DNA from: Pseudomonas triticifolii | GTDB taxonomy: Bacteria; Pseudomonadota; Gammaproteobacteria; Pseudomonadales; Pseudomonadaceae | Direction: 5' to 3' | NCBI RefSeq assembly: GCF_014358015.1 | Contig: NZ_JACONV010000001.1 | Location: 1,015,085 to 1,079,084 of the forward strand | DNA length: 64,000 bases | Shown here: positions 40,448 to 50,071 of the stretch, one piece after another | Numbering within the stretch: the stretch's first letter is position 1 | Layout: each line of letters starts with the position of its first letter | The notes under the pieces: model-generated | Seen by the model: only the letters and a program-made list of their open reading frames with translations | Told to the model about the DNA's origin: nothing | Database searches by the model: none | Translations under genes and position numbers: made by a program

Positions 40448-41500
40448 ATGTACACAGCCATCGGTTACGCTGCCCAGTCGGCCACCGCCCCCCTCGCCCC
40501 GATGACGTTCGAACGTCGCGCTCCGCGTGCCGACGACGTCGCCATCGAAATCCTCTATTGCGGCGTCTGCCACTCCGACATCCACCAAGCGCGCAACGAG
40601 TGGGGCATTGCCGTTTACCCGCTGATGCCGGGCCACGAAATCGTCGGTCGCGTGACCGCAACCGGTGCCAATGCCACTAAATACAAGATCGGCGACCTGG
40701 TCGGCGTCGGCTGCATGGTCGATTCCTGCCGTCAGTGCTCGGCATGCCAGTCGGATCTCGAGCAGTACTGTCTGGAAGGTCCGACCATGACCTACGCCAC
40801 GCCAGACCGCGTGGATGGCAGCAACACCATGGGCGGCTACTCCAACAGCATCGTGGTCAGCGAGCACTTCGTGGTGCGCGTTCCCGAAAAGCTTGATCCA
40901 GCCGCAGCTGCGCCGATTCTGTGTGCAGGCATCACCACGTACTCGCCGCTCAAGCACTACGGCGTGAAGGCCGGTGACAAGGTCGGCATTCTGGGCATGG
41001 GCGGCCTGGGCCACATGGGCATCAAGTTCGCCAAGGCGATGGGCGCTGAAGTCACCCTCTTCACCCGTTCCGCGTCGAAAGCTCAGGAAGCGCGTCGTCA
41101 GGGCGCCGATCACGTGATCGTCTCCACCGATGCCGAACAGATGAAAGCGGCCGCAGGTCACTTCGACTTCCTGCTTGACACCATTCCGGTGCAGCACGAC
41201 CTGAACCCCTACCTGCAGACGCTGCGTTTCGATGGTGTGCACATTCTGGTCGGCCTGATCGAACCGGTTGAACCGCCGGTCCATGCCGCCAATCTGGTGA
41301 TGAGCCGTCGCGTACTGGCCGGTTCGTTGATCGGTGGTATCGCCGAAACCCAGGAAGTGCTGGATTTCTGCGCCGAGAACGACATCACCTGCGACATCGA
41401 AATGCTCGACATCCGCAACATCAACGAAGCCTACGAGCGCATGCTGGCCGGTGACGTGAAATACCGTTTCGTCATCGACATGGCAACGCTCAAAGCCTGA
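40448..41500 (+). CDS. zinc-dependent alcohol/aldehyde reductase (YahK/CAD type)
   Basis: A 350-residue medium-chain zinc dehydrogenase. Catalytic zinc ligands lie in YCGVCHSDIHQ and MPGHEIVGRV; the structural zinc cysteines are in CMVDSCRQCSACQSDLEQYC; the nucleotide site is GILGMGGLGHMGIKFAKAMG. The branch (YahK / cinnamyl alcohol dehydrogenase-like) usually uses NADPH to reduce aldehydes. It is divergent from an AraC gene. The protein is complete and of normal length. The physiological substrate is not known. Confidence 0.93.
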   Translation: MYTAIGYAAQSATAPLAPMTFERRAPRADDVAIEILYCGVCHSDIHQARNEWGIAVYPLMPGHEIVGRVTATGANATKYKIGDLVGVGCMVDSCRQCSACQSDLEQYCLEGPTMTYATPDRVDGSNTMGGYSNSIVVSEHFVVRVPEKLDPAAAAPILCAGITTYSPLKHYGVKAGDKVGILGMGGLGHMGIKFAKAMGAEVTLFTRSASKAQEARRQGADHVIVSTDAEQMKAAAGHFDFLLDTIPVQHDLNPYLQTLRFDGVHILVGLIEPVEPPVHAANLVMSRRVLAGSLIGGIAETQEVLDFCAENDITCDIEMLDIRNINEAYERMLAGDVKYRFVIDMATLKA

Positions 41501-41501
41501 T

Positions 41502-42314
41502 TCAGGCGGCCCCGAGTTCGGCCGACAGTCCCGCCGCGATCTCCCGGATCAGCGGGACCAGTTCGGCCATTTTCTCCAGGGGCATGTACGGAACCGTACT
41601 GGCCACGCTGATGCCAGCCACAATCTGCTGGCTGGCATCACGCACCGGTGCCGCAACGCAACGGATCGACGGTTCGTTGTCCTCCAGATCGAACGCATAA
41701 CCTCCCGCCACGTACTCCTGCCTTCGCTGCTGCAATTGTTCCCATGTCTGTTGTTCATGATTGGGCCACAGCGGATGCTTGCCTGACGCTGGCATGCTGA
41801 TTTCATACAGACGCAGCCACTCGGCTTCCGGGCTGTCCAGCAGCAACGCCTTGCCGATGCCGGTACGCACCAACGGCATGCGATGCCCGACCCTTGAACG
41901 CATCTCCGGTCCATTGCGACCGGGATTCTTGTGCAGGTACAGCACGTCGTCACCTTCGCGCACCGCCAGGTGCACGGTATCTCCGGTCAACGCCGACAGC
42001 CTGTCCAGAAACGGCCGCGCCAGAATCGCCAGCGGCACTTCCTCACGCGCCTGAAAACCCAGCTCGATCAGCTTCGGCCCCAGCAGATACCCCACCTGCG
42101 GAACAACCCGCAAATAGCGCTCATCGACCAGACAACTGGCCAGGCGATGGGTGGTGCTGCGCGTAGTGCCGATCAGCCGGGCAATTTCCTTCAGGTCCCG
42201 AGCGCCATTGGCCACGGCCTGCACCACCCCCAGACCGCGCAACAGGGTCTGGGTCCCGGCGGGGGCCGGTTCTTTGCCTGTGGGATGTTCAGCAGGAAGC
42301 GGTTCGTTGTGCAT
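41502..42314 (-). CDS. IclR family regulator of the galactonate cluster
   Basis: A 270-residue IclR-type regulator. The winged helix is at about residues 24-85 (DLKEIARLIGTTRSTTHRLASCLVDE), followed by the effector-binding domain (DTVHLAVREGDDVLYLHK, VGHRMPLVRTGIGKALL). It is the last gene of the galactonate cluster, read in the same direction as the transporter with a 65-base gap, and probably represses it in the absence of an inducer. E. coli uses a GntR regulator (DgoR) for the same job, so the regulator class differs. Confidence 0.9.
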   Translation of the reverse strand: MHNEPLPAEHPTGKEPAPAGTQTLLRGLGVVQAVANGARDLKEIARLIGTTRSTTHRLASCLVDERYLRVVPQVGYLLGPKLIELGFQAREEVPLAILARPFLDRLSALTGDTVHLAVREGDDVLYLHKNPGRNGPEMRSRVGHRMPLVRTGIGKALLLDSPEAEWLRLYEISMPASGKHPLWPNHEQQTWEQLQQRRQEYVAGGYAFDLEDNEPSIRCVAAPVRDASQQIVAGISVASTVPYMPLEKMAELVPLIREIAAGLSAELGAA

Positions 42315-42379
42315 GACAAGCCTTAATCAGATCGGGACGCTGGCGATATTATCGTCGCCAGCGTCAGGACACGTCGATA

Positions 42380-43690
42380 TCAGAGTTCGATACGTTCTAC
42401 TTTCCCTACCAGCAGGATGTAGGACAGCGCACCCAGCAGCGCCAGTACCGAGATGTAAGTGATGGCCGGTGCGAACGAATCACCCGAAGCCAGGAAGCCG
42501 ATCACGATCGGCGTGGCGATGGCCGCCAGGTTGCCGATGAAGTTGAACGTGCCGCCTGTCAGACCCAGCAGACGCGCAGGCGCCAGGGTGGACACCAGCG
42601 ACCAGGTGATCGAGGCCAGGCCATTACCGAAGAACGCCAGCGCCAGAAAGGCGATGACCAGTGGCGTGGAGTCGACGAAGTTGGCGCCGATGATCGAGGT
42701 GGAAATCAGCAGACCGGCGATGATCGGCAGTTTGCGCGCGAAGCCCACGGTGTGCCCGCGACGGATCAGCCAGTCGGAAAAGAAGCCCGAGCACAGTACG
42801 CCGACGAACGCGGCCAGAAACGGCAGCGACGCCAGCAGGCCGGACTTGATGAAGTCCATGCCCCGGTATTTCACCAGATAGGTCGGGAACCAGGTCAGGA
42901 AGAACCAGAGCGTAGAATTCAGGCAGAACTGGCCGAGATAGATGCCCCAGAGTTTGCGCTTGCTCAACACAATGCCCAGGTCCAGCCAACTGAAGCCCTG
43001 TTTCTGTTTGTCGACGTCTTTCTGGATGTCCACCAGCCCGCCGCCTTCGCGGATCAGGTCGATTTCCTGCTGGTTCACGCCCTTGAAGTCACGTGGCTCG
43101 CGATACACCGCATACCAGATCACCGCCCACAGTACGCCGACGCCACCGGTTGCGACGAACACCATGTGCCAGCCGTAATGCGCCTGCAGCCAGGCCAGCA
43201 CCGGTGTCAGAAACGCCAGACCGACGAACTGTCCCGACGTGTAGAAACCAATCGCCGTAGCGCGCTCGCGCTCAGGGAACCAGGTGGTCACCACGCGGCT
43301 GTTGATCGGGTACGCAGGTGCTTCCAGCGCGCCGACTGCCATGCGCAGCACGAACAACGCAATGAAGCTGGCAGCAAAACCGAGCATGATAGTGGCGATC
43401 GACCACAGCATCAGCGCCACCGTGTACAGGATGCGCGGCGGCACGCGATCCACCAGCCAGCCACCGGGCAACTGCATGGCCGCGTAAGTCCAGCCGAAGG
43501 CGGAGAAGATCAGACCGACATGAACCGGATCGATGCCAAGCTCTGACGTCAGCGCTGGCGCGGCAATCGACAGGTTGCTGCGGTCCAGGTAATTGATGAC
43601 CACGGTGATGAACAGCAGCACCATGATAAAGAAGCGTTTGCGGGACGGCGCCACTAACGATGCCGCGCCCTCCATCGTACGAGTGCGCAT
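42380..43690 (-). CDS. MFS transporter of the galactonate cluster (ACS family)
   Basis: A 436-residue major facilitator with twelve membrane helices. The start at 43690 (MRTRTMEGAASLVAPS) has AGAGG eight bases before; a TTG one codon earlier is not needed. The ACS signature INYLDRSNLSIAAPAL near residue 35 fits the anion:cation symporter branch that includes DgoT. Its place between dgoD and the IclR gene supports galactonate uptake. A REP pair and a 207-base gap separate it from dgoD, so it may have its own promoter. Confidence 0.9.
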   Translation of the reverse strand: MRTRTMEGAASLVAPSRKRFFIMVLLFITVVINYLDRSNLSIAAPALTSELGIDPVHVGLIFSAFGWTYAAMQLPGGWLVDRVPPRILYTVALMLWSIATIMLGFAASFIALFVLRMAVGALEAPAYPINSRVVTTWFPERERATAIGFYTSGQFVGLAFLTPVLAWLQAHYGWHMVFVATGGVGVLWAVIWYAVYREPRDFKGVNQQEIDLIREGGGLVDIQKDVDKQKQGFSWLDLGIVLSKRKLWGIYLGQFCLNSTLWFFLTWFPTYLVKYRGMDFIKSGLLASLPFLAAFVGVLCSGFFSDWLIRRGHTVGFARKLPIIAGLLISTSIIGANFVDSTPLVIAFLALAFFGNGLASITWSLVSTLAPARLLGLTGGTFNFIGNLAAIATPIVIGFLASGDSFAPAITYISVLALLGALSYILLVGKVERIEL

Positions 43691-43805
43691 CAAATGTTGC
43701 CTCTTGTTGGATTTATTGAGGACGGTGTTTCAGGTGTTTCAAGGGCGGATCGTTTCCACCCCATTCCGAAGCCAGATCTTGCTGAAGGAGGCAGTTCACA
43801 TGCTC

Positions 43806-43878
43806 GTGGGAGGCGGCCTGCTGGCGAAGCGATCGTTCAGGTAAAGGGTCACGCTATCGCCAGCAAGCCGCCTCCCAC
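43806..43878. repeat. REPIN: inverted REP pair between dgoD and the transporter
   Basis: Inverted copies GTGGGAGGCGGCCTGCTGGC (from 43806) and the reverse of it ending GCCGCCTCCCAC (to 43878). The core sequence differs from the pair at 16526-16615 (GGAGGCGG rather than GGAGCGGA), so at least two REP families are present in the window. It sits inside the galactonate operon and, once transcribed, would form a long hairpin. Confidence 0.83.
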
Positions 43879-43897
43879 AGTCATGCGTGCTGCTAAC

Positions 43898-45046
43898 TCA
43901 CCACTCTGCAAAGCTGCCATCGGCGTGACGCCAGATCGGGTTGCGCCAGCGGTGGCCGATGGCGGCGCGTTCCTTGACGTACTCTTCGTTGATCTCGATG
44001 CCCAGGCCCGGCCCGTTGGGGATCTTGACCATGCCTTTGTCGTAGTCGAACACTTCCGGGTGCTTGACGTAGTCCAGCAGGTCATTGCTTTCGTTGTAGT
44101 GGATACCCAGGCTCTGCTCCTGGATGAACGCGTTGTAGCAGACCGCGTCCAGTTGCAGGCACGCCGCCAGTGCAATCGGCCCCAGCGGGCAATGCAGCGC
44201 CAGCGCGACGTCGTAGGCTTCGGCCATGTTGGCGATCTTGCGCGTCTCGGTGATGCCGCCCGCGTGCGATGCATCCGGCTGGATGATGTCGACGTAGCCT
44301 TCGCTCAGCACACGCTTGAAGTCCCAGCGCGAGAACAGACGCTCGCCCAGGGCAATCGGGGTACTGGTGAGCGGGGCCAGCTCTTTGAGCGCTTCGTAGT
44401 TTTCGCTGAGCACCGGTTCTTCGATGAACATCAGCTTGTACGGGTCCAGCTCTTTCATCAGCACCTTGGCCATGGGCTTGTGCACGCGACCGTGGAAATC
44501 GACGCCAATGCCGACGTTCGGCCCGACTGCATCACGTACCGCTGCCACGTTGGCCAGGGCCAGATCGACCTTGTCGAAGGTGTCGAGGAACTGCAGCTCT
44601 TCGGTGCCGTTCATCTTCACCGCGGTAAAGCCACGCTCGACCGCTTCCCGCGCAGCCCGCGCCGTGTCGGCAGGACGGTCGCCGCCGATCCATGAGTAGA
44701 CGCGAATCTTGTCACGCACCTGACCACCGAGCAGATCGCTGACCGAGACACCCAGCGCCTTGCCCTTGATGTCCCACAACGCCTGATCGATCCCTGCCAG
44801 CGCGCTCATGTGAATTGCGCCACCGCGATAGAAGCCGCCGCGATACAGCACGGTCCAGATGTCTTCGATGTTGCGCGGGTCCTTGCCGATCAGGTAGTCG
44901 GAAAGCTCTTCCACGGCGGCAGCGACGGTATGCGCACGGCCTTCGACAACCGGCTCGCCCCAACCGACGACGCCCTCGTCGGTCTCGACTTTCAGAAAGC
45001 ACCAGCGCGGCGGAACGATGAAGGTGGTCAGTTTGGTGATTTTCAT
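43898..45046 (-). CDS. dgoD: D-galactonate dehydratase
   Basis: A 382-residue enolase-superfamily enzyme from ATG at 45046. It opens with [19 protein letters not shown] and has the metal-binding residues spaced as in DgoD ([39 protein letters not shown]) and the histidine in [18 protein letters not shown]. It dehydrates D-galactonate to 2-dehydro-3-deoxygalactonate. It is third in the dgoKAD order, 61 bases after dgoA. Confidence 0.95.
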   Translation of the reverse strand: MKITKLTTFIVPPRWCFLKVETDEGVVGWGEPVVEGRAHTVAAAVEELSDYLIGKDPRNIEDIWTVLYRGGFYRGGAIHMSALAGIDQALWDIKGKALGVSVSDLLGGQVRDKIRVYSWIGGDRPADTARAAREAVERGFTAVKMNGTEELQFLDTFDKVDLALANVAAVRDAVGPNVGIGVDFHGRVHKPMAKVLMKELDPYKLMFIEEPVLSENYEALKELAPLTSTPIALGERLFSRWDFKRVLSEGYVDIIQPDASHAGGITETRKIANMAEAYDVALALHCPLGPIALAACLQLDAVCYNAFIQEQSLGIHYNESNDLLDYVKHPEVFDYDKGMVKIPNGPGLGIEINEEYVKERAAIGHRWRNPIWRHADGSFAEW

Positions 45047-45107
45047 GGGTGCGGTTTCTCTTATTGGTTCTCTTGTCGGGCGGCTGCGTCTGGCGCACCG
45101 ATCCGTT

Positions 45108-45737
45108 TCAAAGCGAGGAAGTGTGCTGTTTCCAGGCGGCCACATAGGCCTTGGCGCGCTCGGCGACGTCGGCAGTGCTCATGCCCGGTTTGAACAGCCC
45201 CGAGCCGAGGCCGAAGCCTTTTACGCCTGCGTCGAGGAATACCTTCATGTTGTCCGGGGTGATGCCCCCGACCGGCAGCAGAATCGTGCCTGCAGGCAGC
45301 ACCGCCAGCCAGGCCTTGACCACTGCGGGCGACATTTGCTCGGCCGGGAACAGTTTGAGCACATCAGCGCCTTCCGACAGAGCGGCAAACGCCTCGGTCG
45401 GTGTGGCCACGCCCGGCGACAGGTACAGGCCGGCAGCCTTGGCGGCGCGCAGCACCCTGGCATCACTGTGTGGCATGACGATAACCTGACCGCCGGCGTC
45501 CTTGACGTGGGTCACCTGCTCAGGCGTCAGCACGGTTCCGGCCCCGATCAGGCAGTCGGCAGGCAGGCGCTGGCGCAGCAGGCCGATGCTGTCGAACGGC
45601 TGGGGCGAATTGAGCGGTACTTCGATGACCCGAAAGCCCGCCTGATACAGCTCGTCGCCAATGGCCGGGGCTTCTTCGGGACGCAGGCCGCGCAGAATCG
45701 CGACCAGGCCATTTTCCTTCAATGCTTGCTTGAGCAT
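45108..45737 (-). CDS. dgoA: 2-dehydro-3-deoxy-6-phosphogalactonate aldolase
   Basis: A 209-residue class I aldolase of the KDPG/KDPGal family from ATG at 45737 (AGAGG before it). Motifs: [42 protein letters not shown], and the Schiff-base lysine in [11 protein letters not shown]. It splits the phosphorylated sugar acid to pyruvate and glyceraldehyde 3-phosphate. The gene starts one base after the dgoK stop. Confidence 0.95.
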   Translation of the reverse strand: MLKQALKENGLVAILRGLRPEEAPAIGDELYQAGFRVIEVPLNSPQPFDSIGLLRQRLPADCLIGAGTVLTPEQVTHVKDAGGQVIVMPHSDARVLRAAKAAGLYLSPGVATPTEAFAALSEGADVLKLFPAEQMSPAVVKAWLAVLPAGTILLPVGGITPDNMKVFLDAGVKGFGLGSGLFKPGMSTADVAERAKAYVAAWKQHTSSL

Positions 45738-45738
45738 G

Positions 45739-46743
45739 TCACACCTCTTGAACGTAATGGTACGACTGGCGCGCCACCAGGCCAGCCTGGACCGCAACCT
45801 GCCAGAGGCCGCGCTCGGTGGCCTGAGCGGCGACTGTCACCCGAGTAAAGCCGCAGGCCGCCAGGCCACGCGCATAGCGTTGGCACAGCGATTCGCTGCC
45901 GATGAGAATCACCGCAGGCAAATGGCCGTGGGTGTCGTGGTGAAGTCTGGCGAGGGAACCCAGCTCATGGCCGATCAGCAGGCCGGACAGGTAATCGGGT
46001 TGAGCGCTCGCAGCCAGCTGGCCGGTGAGGCCCAGGGTGCGGCAACTGAAAATAGTGGACAGAGGCCCCGCAGCGCCCTCCTCCGACTGCGCGCTGGCAA
46101 GCCCGCGATCGAATGCCACGCTGTCGAACGTTTCGCTGTGCTGCATGGTGCGTCCAAGAATGGTGTGGGCGCACAGCGCAGCGTAAACCTCGCCGGTCAT
46201 GAAGGTATCGAAATGGACGATGCGATCCTGAGCCACCTGCACCCACTTGGAATGGCTGCCCGGCAGACCGATCAACAGCGGCTGGCTGGCCGACTGCTCG
46301 TTGAGCCCCGCCAGTACGCCCAGCACCTGGGTTTCTTCGCCACGCATGACGTTGGGCAGCGTCGAACGCTGAAGCACGCCGGGGATGATATGCACGGTGA
46401 CACCGCGCGCACTGCGCACAGTCTGTAACGCGGCGCTCAGCTCATCAACGCTGGCCGGCGTTTCACGATAGGTCGCCTCACGCCAACCCTGGGCGCTACC
46501 GACCATGCCGCAGGCAATCACGGGCAAGTCGGGCTGCGCGTCGAGCCAGTCACCGCACGCCTCGTCGAATGCCAGCTCGAAACCGTCACTGCACAGCGAG
46601 CCTGCGACCCGCCGTGGCGTGTTCGGCAATTGCATGATGCCCGCGCTCAGGGCGCGTTGTTCCAGAACCCGGCCATGTTCGCCAAGTCGATAAGCACGAA
46701 GTGAGGTGGTCCCCCAGTCGAGCGCGATCAAATGCGCCTGCAT
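45739..46743 (-). CDS. dgoK: 2-dehydro-3-deoxygalactonokinase
   Basis: A 334-residue DgoK with an actin-like ATPase fold; the N-terminus HLIALDWGTTSLRAYRL is the phosphate-1 loop, and LLIGLPGSHSKWVQV and SYHYVQEV near the end fit the family. It phosphorylates 2-dehydro-3-deoxygalactonate. It is the first gene of the cluster, under the promoter/operator at 46784-46848. No galactose dehydrogenase or lactonase gene is nearby, so the cluster likely serves external galactonate. Confidence 0.94.
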   Translation of the reverse strand: MQAHLIALDWGTTSLRAYRLGEHGRVLEQRALSAGIMQLPNTPRRVAGSLCSDGFELAFDEACGDWLDAQPDLPVIACGMVGSAQGWREATYRETPASVDELSAALQTVRSARGVTVHIIPGVLQRSTLPNVMRGEETQVLGVLAGLNEQSASQPLLIGLPGSHSKWVQVAQDRIVHFDTFMTGEVYAALCAHTILGRTMQHSETFDSVAFDRGLASAQSEEGAAGPLSTIFSCRTLGLTGQLAASAQPDYLSGLLIGHELGSLARLHHDTHGHLPAVILIGSESLCQRYARGLAACGFTRVTVAAQATERGLWQVAVQAGLVARQSYHYVQEV

Positions 46744-46783
46744 TGCTTCACCTTTTATATTTTTGGAAGTGAGTGCAGGACGG

Positions 46784-46813
46784 ACTATAAACCCGAAATC
46801 GAATTTATCTCAA
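46784..46813 (-). promoter_or_regulatory. promoter of the dgo cluster
   Basis: Minus strand: TTGAGA (46808-46813), 18-base spacer, TATAGT (46784-46789), about 35 bases before dgoK. The palindrome at 46822-46848 lies eight bases upstream of the -35 box. Confidence 0.6.
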
Positions 46814-46821
46814 TATGTAAA

Positions 46822-46848
46822 TTTCAATCCCATATAGTGGGATTGAAA
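46822..46848. promoter_or_regulatory. 11-bp-arm palindromic operator upstream of dgoK
   Basis: TTTCAATCCCA-TATAG-TGGGATTGAAA: two perfect eleven-base arms with a five-base centre. It is directly upstream of the dgo promoter. The only regulator gene in the cluster is the IclR type at 41502-42314, so it is the natural candidate to bind it. Unlike the neighbouring terminator, it is not followed by a run of T. Confidence 0.75.
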
Positions 46849-46866
46849 AAGAAACTGACAGACAAC

Positions 46867-46902
46867 AAAAAACCCGCGACCTGTGCAGGAAGCGGGTTTT
46901 TT
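46867..46902 (-). terminator. asd terminator
   Basis: Stem AAAAAACCCGC / GCGGGTTTTTT with a 14-base loop, 17 bases after the asd stop on the minus strand. It separates the leu-asd genes from the dgo cluster. Confidence 0.85.
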
Positions 46903-46919
46903 GTGTTTCTACATGAAGA

Positions 46920-48032
46920 TCAACGTTCCAGCAGGATTCTCAACATGCGACGCAGCGGCTCGGCCGCACCCCACAGCAACTGGTCACCGACCGTGAAGGC
47001 GCCCAGGTACTGCGAACCCATGTTCAGCTTGCGCAGACGACCTACCGGAATGCTCATGGTGCCGGTCACAGCAGTCGGGCTGAGTTCCTGCATGCTGGCT
47101 TCGCGGTTGTTCGGCACCAGCTTCACCCAAGGGTTGTGCTGGCTGATCAAGCCTTCGATGTCCGCAATCGGCACATCCTTGTTCAGCTTGATGGTCAGCG
47201 CCTGGCTGTGGCAACGCATAGCGCCGATGCGCACGCAGATGCCGTCGACCGGAATCGGGCTCTTGAAGCGACCCAGAATCTTGTTGGTCTCGGCCTGGCC
47301 CTTCCATTCCTCACGGCTCTGGCCGTTCGGCAGCGCCTTGTCGATCCACGGGATCAGGCTGCCGGCCAGCGGCACGCCAAAGTTCTCGGTCGGGAACGCT
47401 TCGCCACGCATGGCCTCAGCAACCTTGCGGTCGATGTCCAGAATGGCGCTGGACGGATTGGCCAGATCATCGGCAACCGACGCGTGCACAGCGCCCATCT
47501 GTTTGATCAGCTCACGCATGTTCTGCGCGCCGGCACCGGAAGCGGCCTGATACGTCATGACGTTCATCCACTCGACCAGGCCCGCGTCGAACAAACCGCC
47601 CAGGCCCATCAGCATCAGGCTGACCGTGCAGTTGCCACCGATGTAGTTCTTGGTTCCGGCGTCGAGCTGCTGGTCGATGACCTTACGGTTGACCGGGTCC
47701 AGCACGATGACCGCGTCATCCTGCATGCGCAGGCTGGAAGCCGCATCGATCCAGTAACCCTGCCAGCCCGCTTCACGCAGCTTGGGGAACACCTCATTGG
47801 TGTAATCGCCGCCCTGGCAGGTCAGCACCACGTCCAGGGTTTTCAGCTCGTCGATGCTGTAGGCATCTTTCAGCGGTGCAAGATCCTTGCCCACCGAAGG
47901 CGCCTGGCCACCGACATTGGAGGTAGTGAAGAACACCGGCTCAATGAGATCGAAGTCCTGCTCTTCCCGCATCCGCTGCATGAGCACGGAACCGACCATG
48001 CCCCGCCAACCGATCAGACCTACACGTTTCAT
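46920..48032 (-). CDS. asd: aspartate-semialdehyde dehydrogenase
   Basis: A 370-residue Asd with the long gammaproteobacterial form. NADP site [18 protein letters not shown], nucleophilic cysteine in [16 protein letters not shown], and the later histidine in [17 protein letters not shown]. It makes aspartate semialdehyde for lysine, threonine, methionine and diaminopimelate. It follows leuB with a 69-base gap. Confidence 0.97.
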   Translation of the reverse strand: MKRVGLIGWRGMVGSVLMQRMREEQDFDLIEPVFFTTSNVGGQAPSVGKDLAPLKDAYSIDELKTLDVVLTCQGGDYTNEVFPKLREAGWQGYWIDAASSLRMQDDAVIVLDPVNRKVIDQQLDAGTKNYIGGNCTVSLMLMGLGGLFDAGLVEWMNVMTYQAASGAGAQNMRELIKQMGAVHASVADDLANPSSAILDIDRKVAEAMRGEAFPTENFGVPLAGSLIPWIDKALPNGQSREEWKGQAETNKILGRFKSPIPVDGICVRIGAMRCHSQALTIKLNKDVPIADIEGLISQHNPWVKLVPNNREASMQELSPTAVTGTMSIPVGRLRKLNMGSQYLGAFTVGDQLLWGAAEPLRRMLRILLER

Positions 48033-48101
48033 CGCAACACACCTTGAAAAAAAGTGGGACCGCCTGCCTGCGTATGCACAGCAGGCAGCGGGCCGGAGAG
48101 A

Positions 48102-49184
48102 TTACAGATTCCGCAGCGCGGCGACTACTGCGTCGCCCATTTCCTGCGTGCCGACTTTAGTGTTGCCCGACGAAAAGATGTCGCCGGTACGCAGACCCTG
48201 ATCCAGAACGATGCTGACCGCCTTTTCAATGGCGTCGGCGGCGTCGGTCAGATTGAAGCTGTAACGCAGCATCATCGAGACCGAAAGAATGGTCGCCAGC
48301 GGGTTGGCAATGCCTTTACCCGCGATGTCCGGTGCCGAACCGTGGCAAGGCTCGTACATGCCTTTGTTGGCGGTATCCAGCGATGCTGACGGCAGCATGC
48401 CGATGGAGCCGGTCAACATCGACGCCTGGTCGGACAGGATGTCGCCGAACAGGTTATCGGTCACGATCACGTCGAACTGCTTGGGCGCACGCACCAGTTG
48501 CATCGCGGCGTTGTCGACGTACATGTGGCTCAGCTCGACCTCAGGGTAATCCTTGGCGACCTGCTCGACGATTTCACGCCACAACTGACTGGACGACAGC
48601 ACGTTGGCCTTGTCCACCGAACACAGCTTCTTGTTGCGTACCATGGCCATGTCGAAGCCGACGCGGGCGATACGACGGATTTCGCTCTCGCTGTACGGCA
48701 GCGTGTCGTAAGCCTGACGCTCGCCGCTGTCCAGCACGCGAACGCCGCGTGGCGCGCCGAAGTAGATACCACCGGTCAGCTCACGGACGATCAGGATATC
48801 CAGACCGGCAACGATTTCCGGCTTGAGGCTCGAGGCGTCGGCCAGTTGCGGATACAGGATCGCCGGACGCAGGTTGCCGAACAGGCCCAGTTGCGCACGG
48901 ATTTTCAGCAGGCCGCGCTCAGGACGGATGTCGCGCTCGATGGTGTCCCATTTCGGGCCACCGACAGCGCCCAGCAGAACAGCGTCAGCTGCGCGCGCGC
49001 GGTCCAGGGTTTCGTCAGCCAGCGGCACGCCGTGCTTGTCGATGGCAGCGCCACCGATCACGTCGTGGGTCAATTCAAAACCCAGCTGATACTTCTCGTT
49101 GGCCAGTTCCAGCACCTTGACCGCTTCGGTCATGATTTCCGGACCAATGCCATCACCTGGGAGAATCAGAATCTGCTTGCTCAT
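48102..49184 (-). CDS. leuB: 3-isopropylmalate dehydrogenase
   Basis: A 360-residue LeuB from ATG at 49184 (GAGGAA before it). Motifs: [26 protein letters not shown], substrate arginines in [19 protein letters not shown], and the metal-binding [17 protein letters not shown]. It oxidatively decarboxylates 3-isopropylmalate in leucine synthesis. A hairpin at 49207-49224 lies in its short leader. Confidence 0.97.
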   Translation of the reverse strand: MSKQILILPGDGIGPEIMTEAVKVLELANEKYQLGFELTHDVIGGAAIDKHGVPLADETLDRARAADAVLLGAVGGPKWDTIERDIRPERGLLKIRAQLGLFGNLRPAILYPQLADASSLKPEIVAGLDILIVRELTGGIYFGAPRGVRVLDSGERQAYDTLPYSESEIRRIARVGFDMAMVRNKKLCSVDKANVLSSSQLWREIVEQVAKDYPEVELSHMYVDNAAMQLVRAPKQFDVIVTDNLFGDILSDQASMLTGSIGMLPSASLDTANKGMYEPCHGSAPDIAGKGIANPLATILSVSMMLRYSFNLTDAADAIEKAVSIVLDQGLRTGDIFSSGNTKVGTQEMGDAVVAALRNL

Positions 49185-49206
49185 AACTTCCTCGATTTCG
49201 TACATC

Positions 49207-49224
49207 GGCGCTTTGAACAGCGCC
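49207..49224 (-). other. hairpin in the leuB leader
   Basis: Perfect six-base stem GGCGCT / AGCGCC with a six-base loop, about 25 bases before leuB. No T-run follows on the minus strand, so it is not a normal terminator; it might affect leuB translation or mark an mRNA end. Confidence 0.4.
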
Positions 49225-49253
49225 TGTCTTTAACGTTTAAAACCGCAAAAAGA

Positions 49254-50018
49254 TTAACGCTGCGCCCACAGCACCAGCACATCGGTGCTGAATGAGCCCT
49301 GCGCGTCGATCTCGAAATACTCACGCACTTCTTCGCCCATCGCCTGCTGCAACTCGCGGATGGCCACGCGCAAGGTCTGCGGGGTGCGCATGCGCTCCAC
49401 CCACGATGCAAACTCCAGATGCAGGCGCTGGCGAGTGTGGCTACGGGTGAACAGCCCCGCGTCGCTGACCTGATGCAGCCATTGGGCGGCGGAATAATTG
49501 CGCACATGACTGGTATCGCGCAGCACTTCAACTGTTTGCAAATAGGTATCCAGCAACGGACTGCCCGGCGACATCACATCAATGAACGCAGCCACGCCCC
49601 CCGGCTTCAGCACCCGGCGCACTTCACGCAACGCCAGGGCCAGATCGCTCCAGTGGTGAGCCGAATAACGGCTGAACACGAAATCGAATTCGCCGTCTGC
49701 AAACGGCAAGCGCTCGGCCGCACCGCATACCGTGCGAATGTTGCCCAAGCCCTTGTCGACAGCCGCCGCGCTGACCACGTCGAGCATCTGCTGCGACAGG
49801 TCGTACGCTACCACCTCACCCACTGACGAGGCGACATTGAAACTCACATGACCGGCGCCGCAGCCCAGATCCAGCACCCGCGCCTCGCTACGACCTTCTA
49901 CAGCATCCTGCAGCAGCGCGAACTCGGGGCCTTGGGCATGCACGGTGCTGCTCAGATAGGCTGCGGCCTGTTCGCCGAATTGACGCTGTACGACCTGGGT
50001 GTGGGCGGTGCTGGTCAT
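49254..50018 (-). CDS. class I SAM-dependent methyltransferase in the leu cluster
   Basis: A 254-residue methyltransferase from ATG at 50018. The SAM motif I is RVLDLGCGAGHVSFN, then VAYDLSQQML, RLPFADGEFDFVFSRYSAHHW and REVRRVLKPGGVAAF. It is of the UbiE/Methyltransf_11 type. It sits between leuD and leuB; from memory the same placement occurs in P. aeruginosa. Nothing in leucine synthesis needs a methyltransferase, so the link is unexplained. The ribosome site is weak. Confidence 0.9.
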   Translation of the reverse strand: MTSTAHTQVVQRQFGEQAAAYLSSTVHAQGPEFALLQDAVEGRSEARVLDLGCGAGHVSFNVASSVGEVVAYDLSQQMLDVVSAAAVDKGLGNIRTVCGAAERLPFADGEFDFVFSRYSAHHWSDLALALREVRRVLKPGGVAAFIDVMSPGSPLLDTYLQTVEVLRDTSHVRNYSAAQWLHQVSDAGLFTRSHTRQRLHLEFASWVERMRTPQTLRVAIRELQQAMGEEVREYFEIDAQGSFSTDVLVLWAQR

Positions 50019-50071
50019 AGTAGATGCTCTGGTGATTAAGGGGGTTGAACTGCGGCGTTCGTGACATGGCT

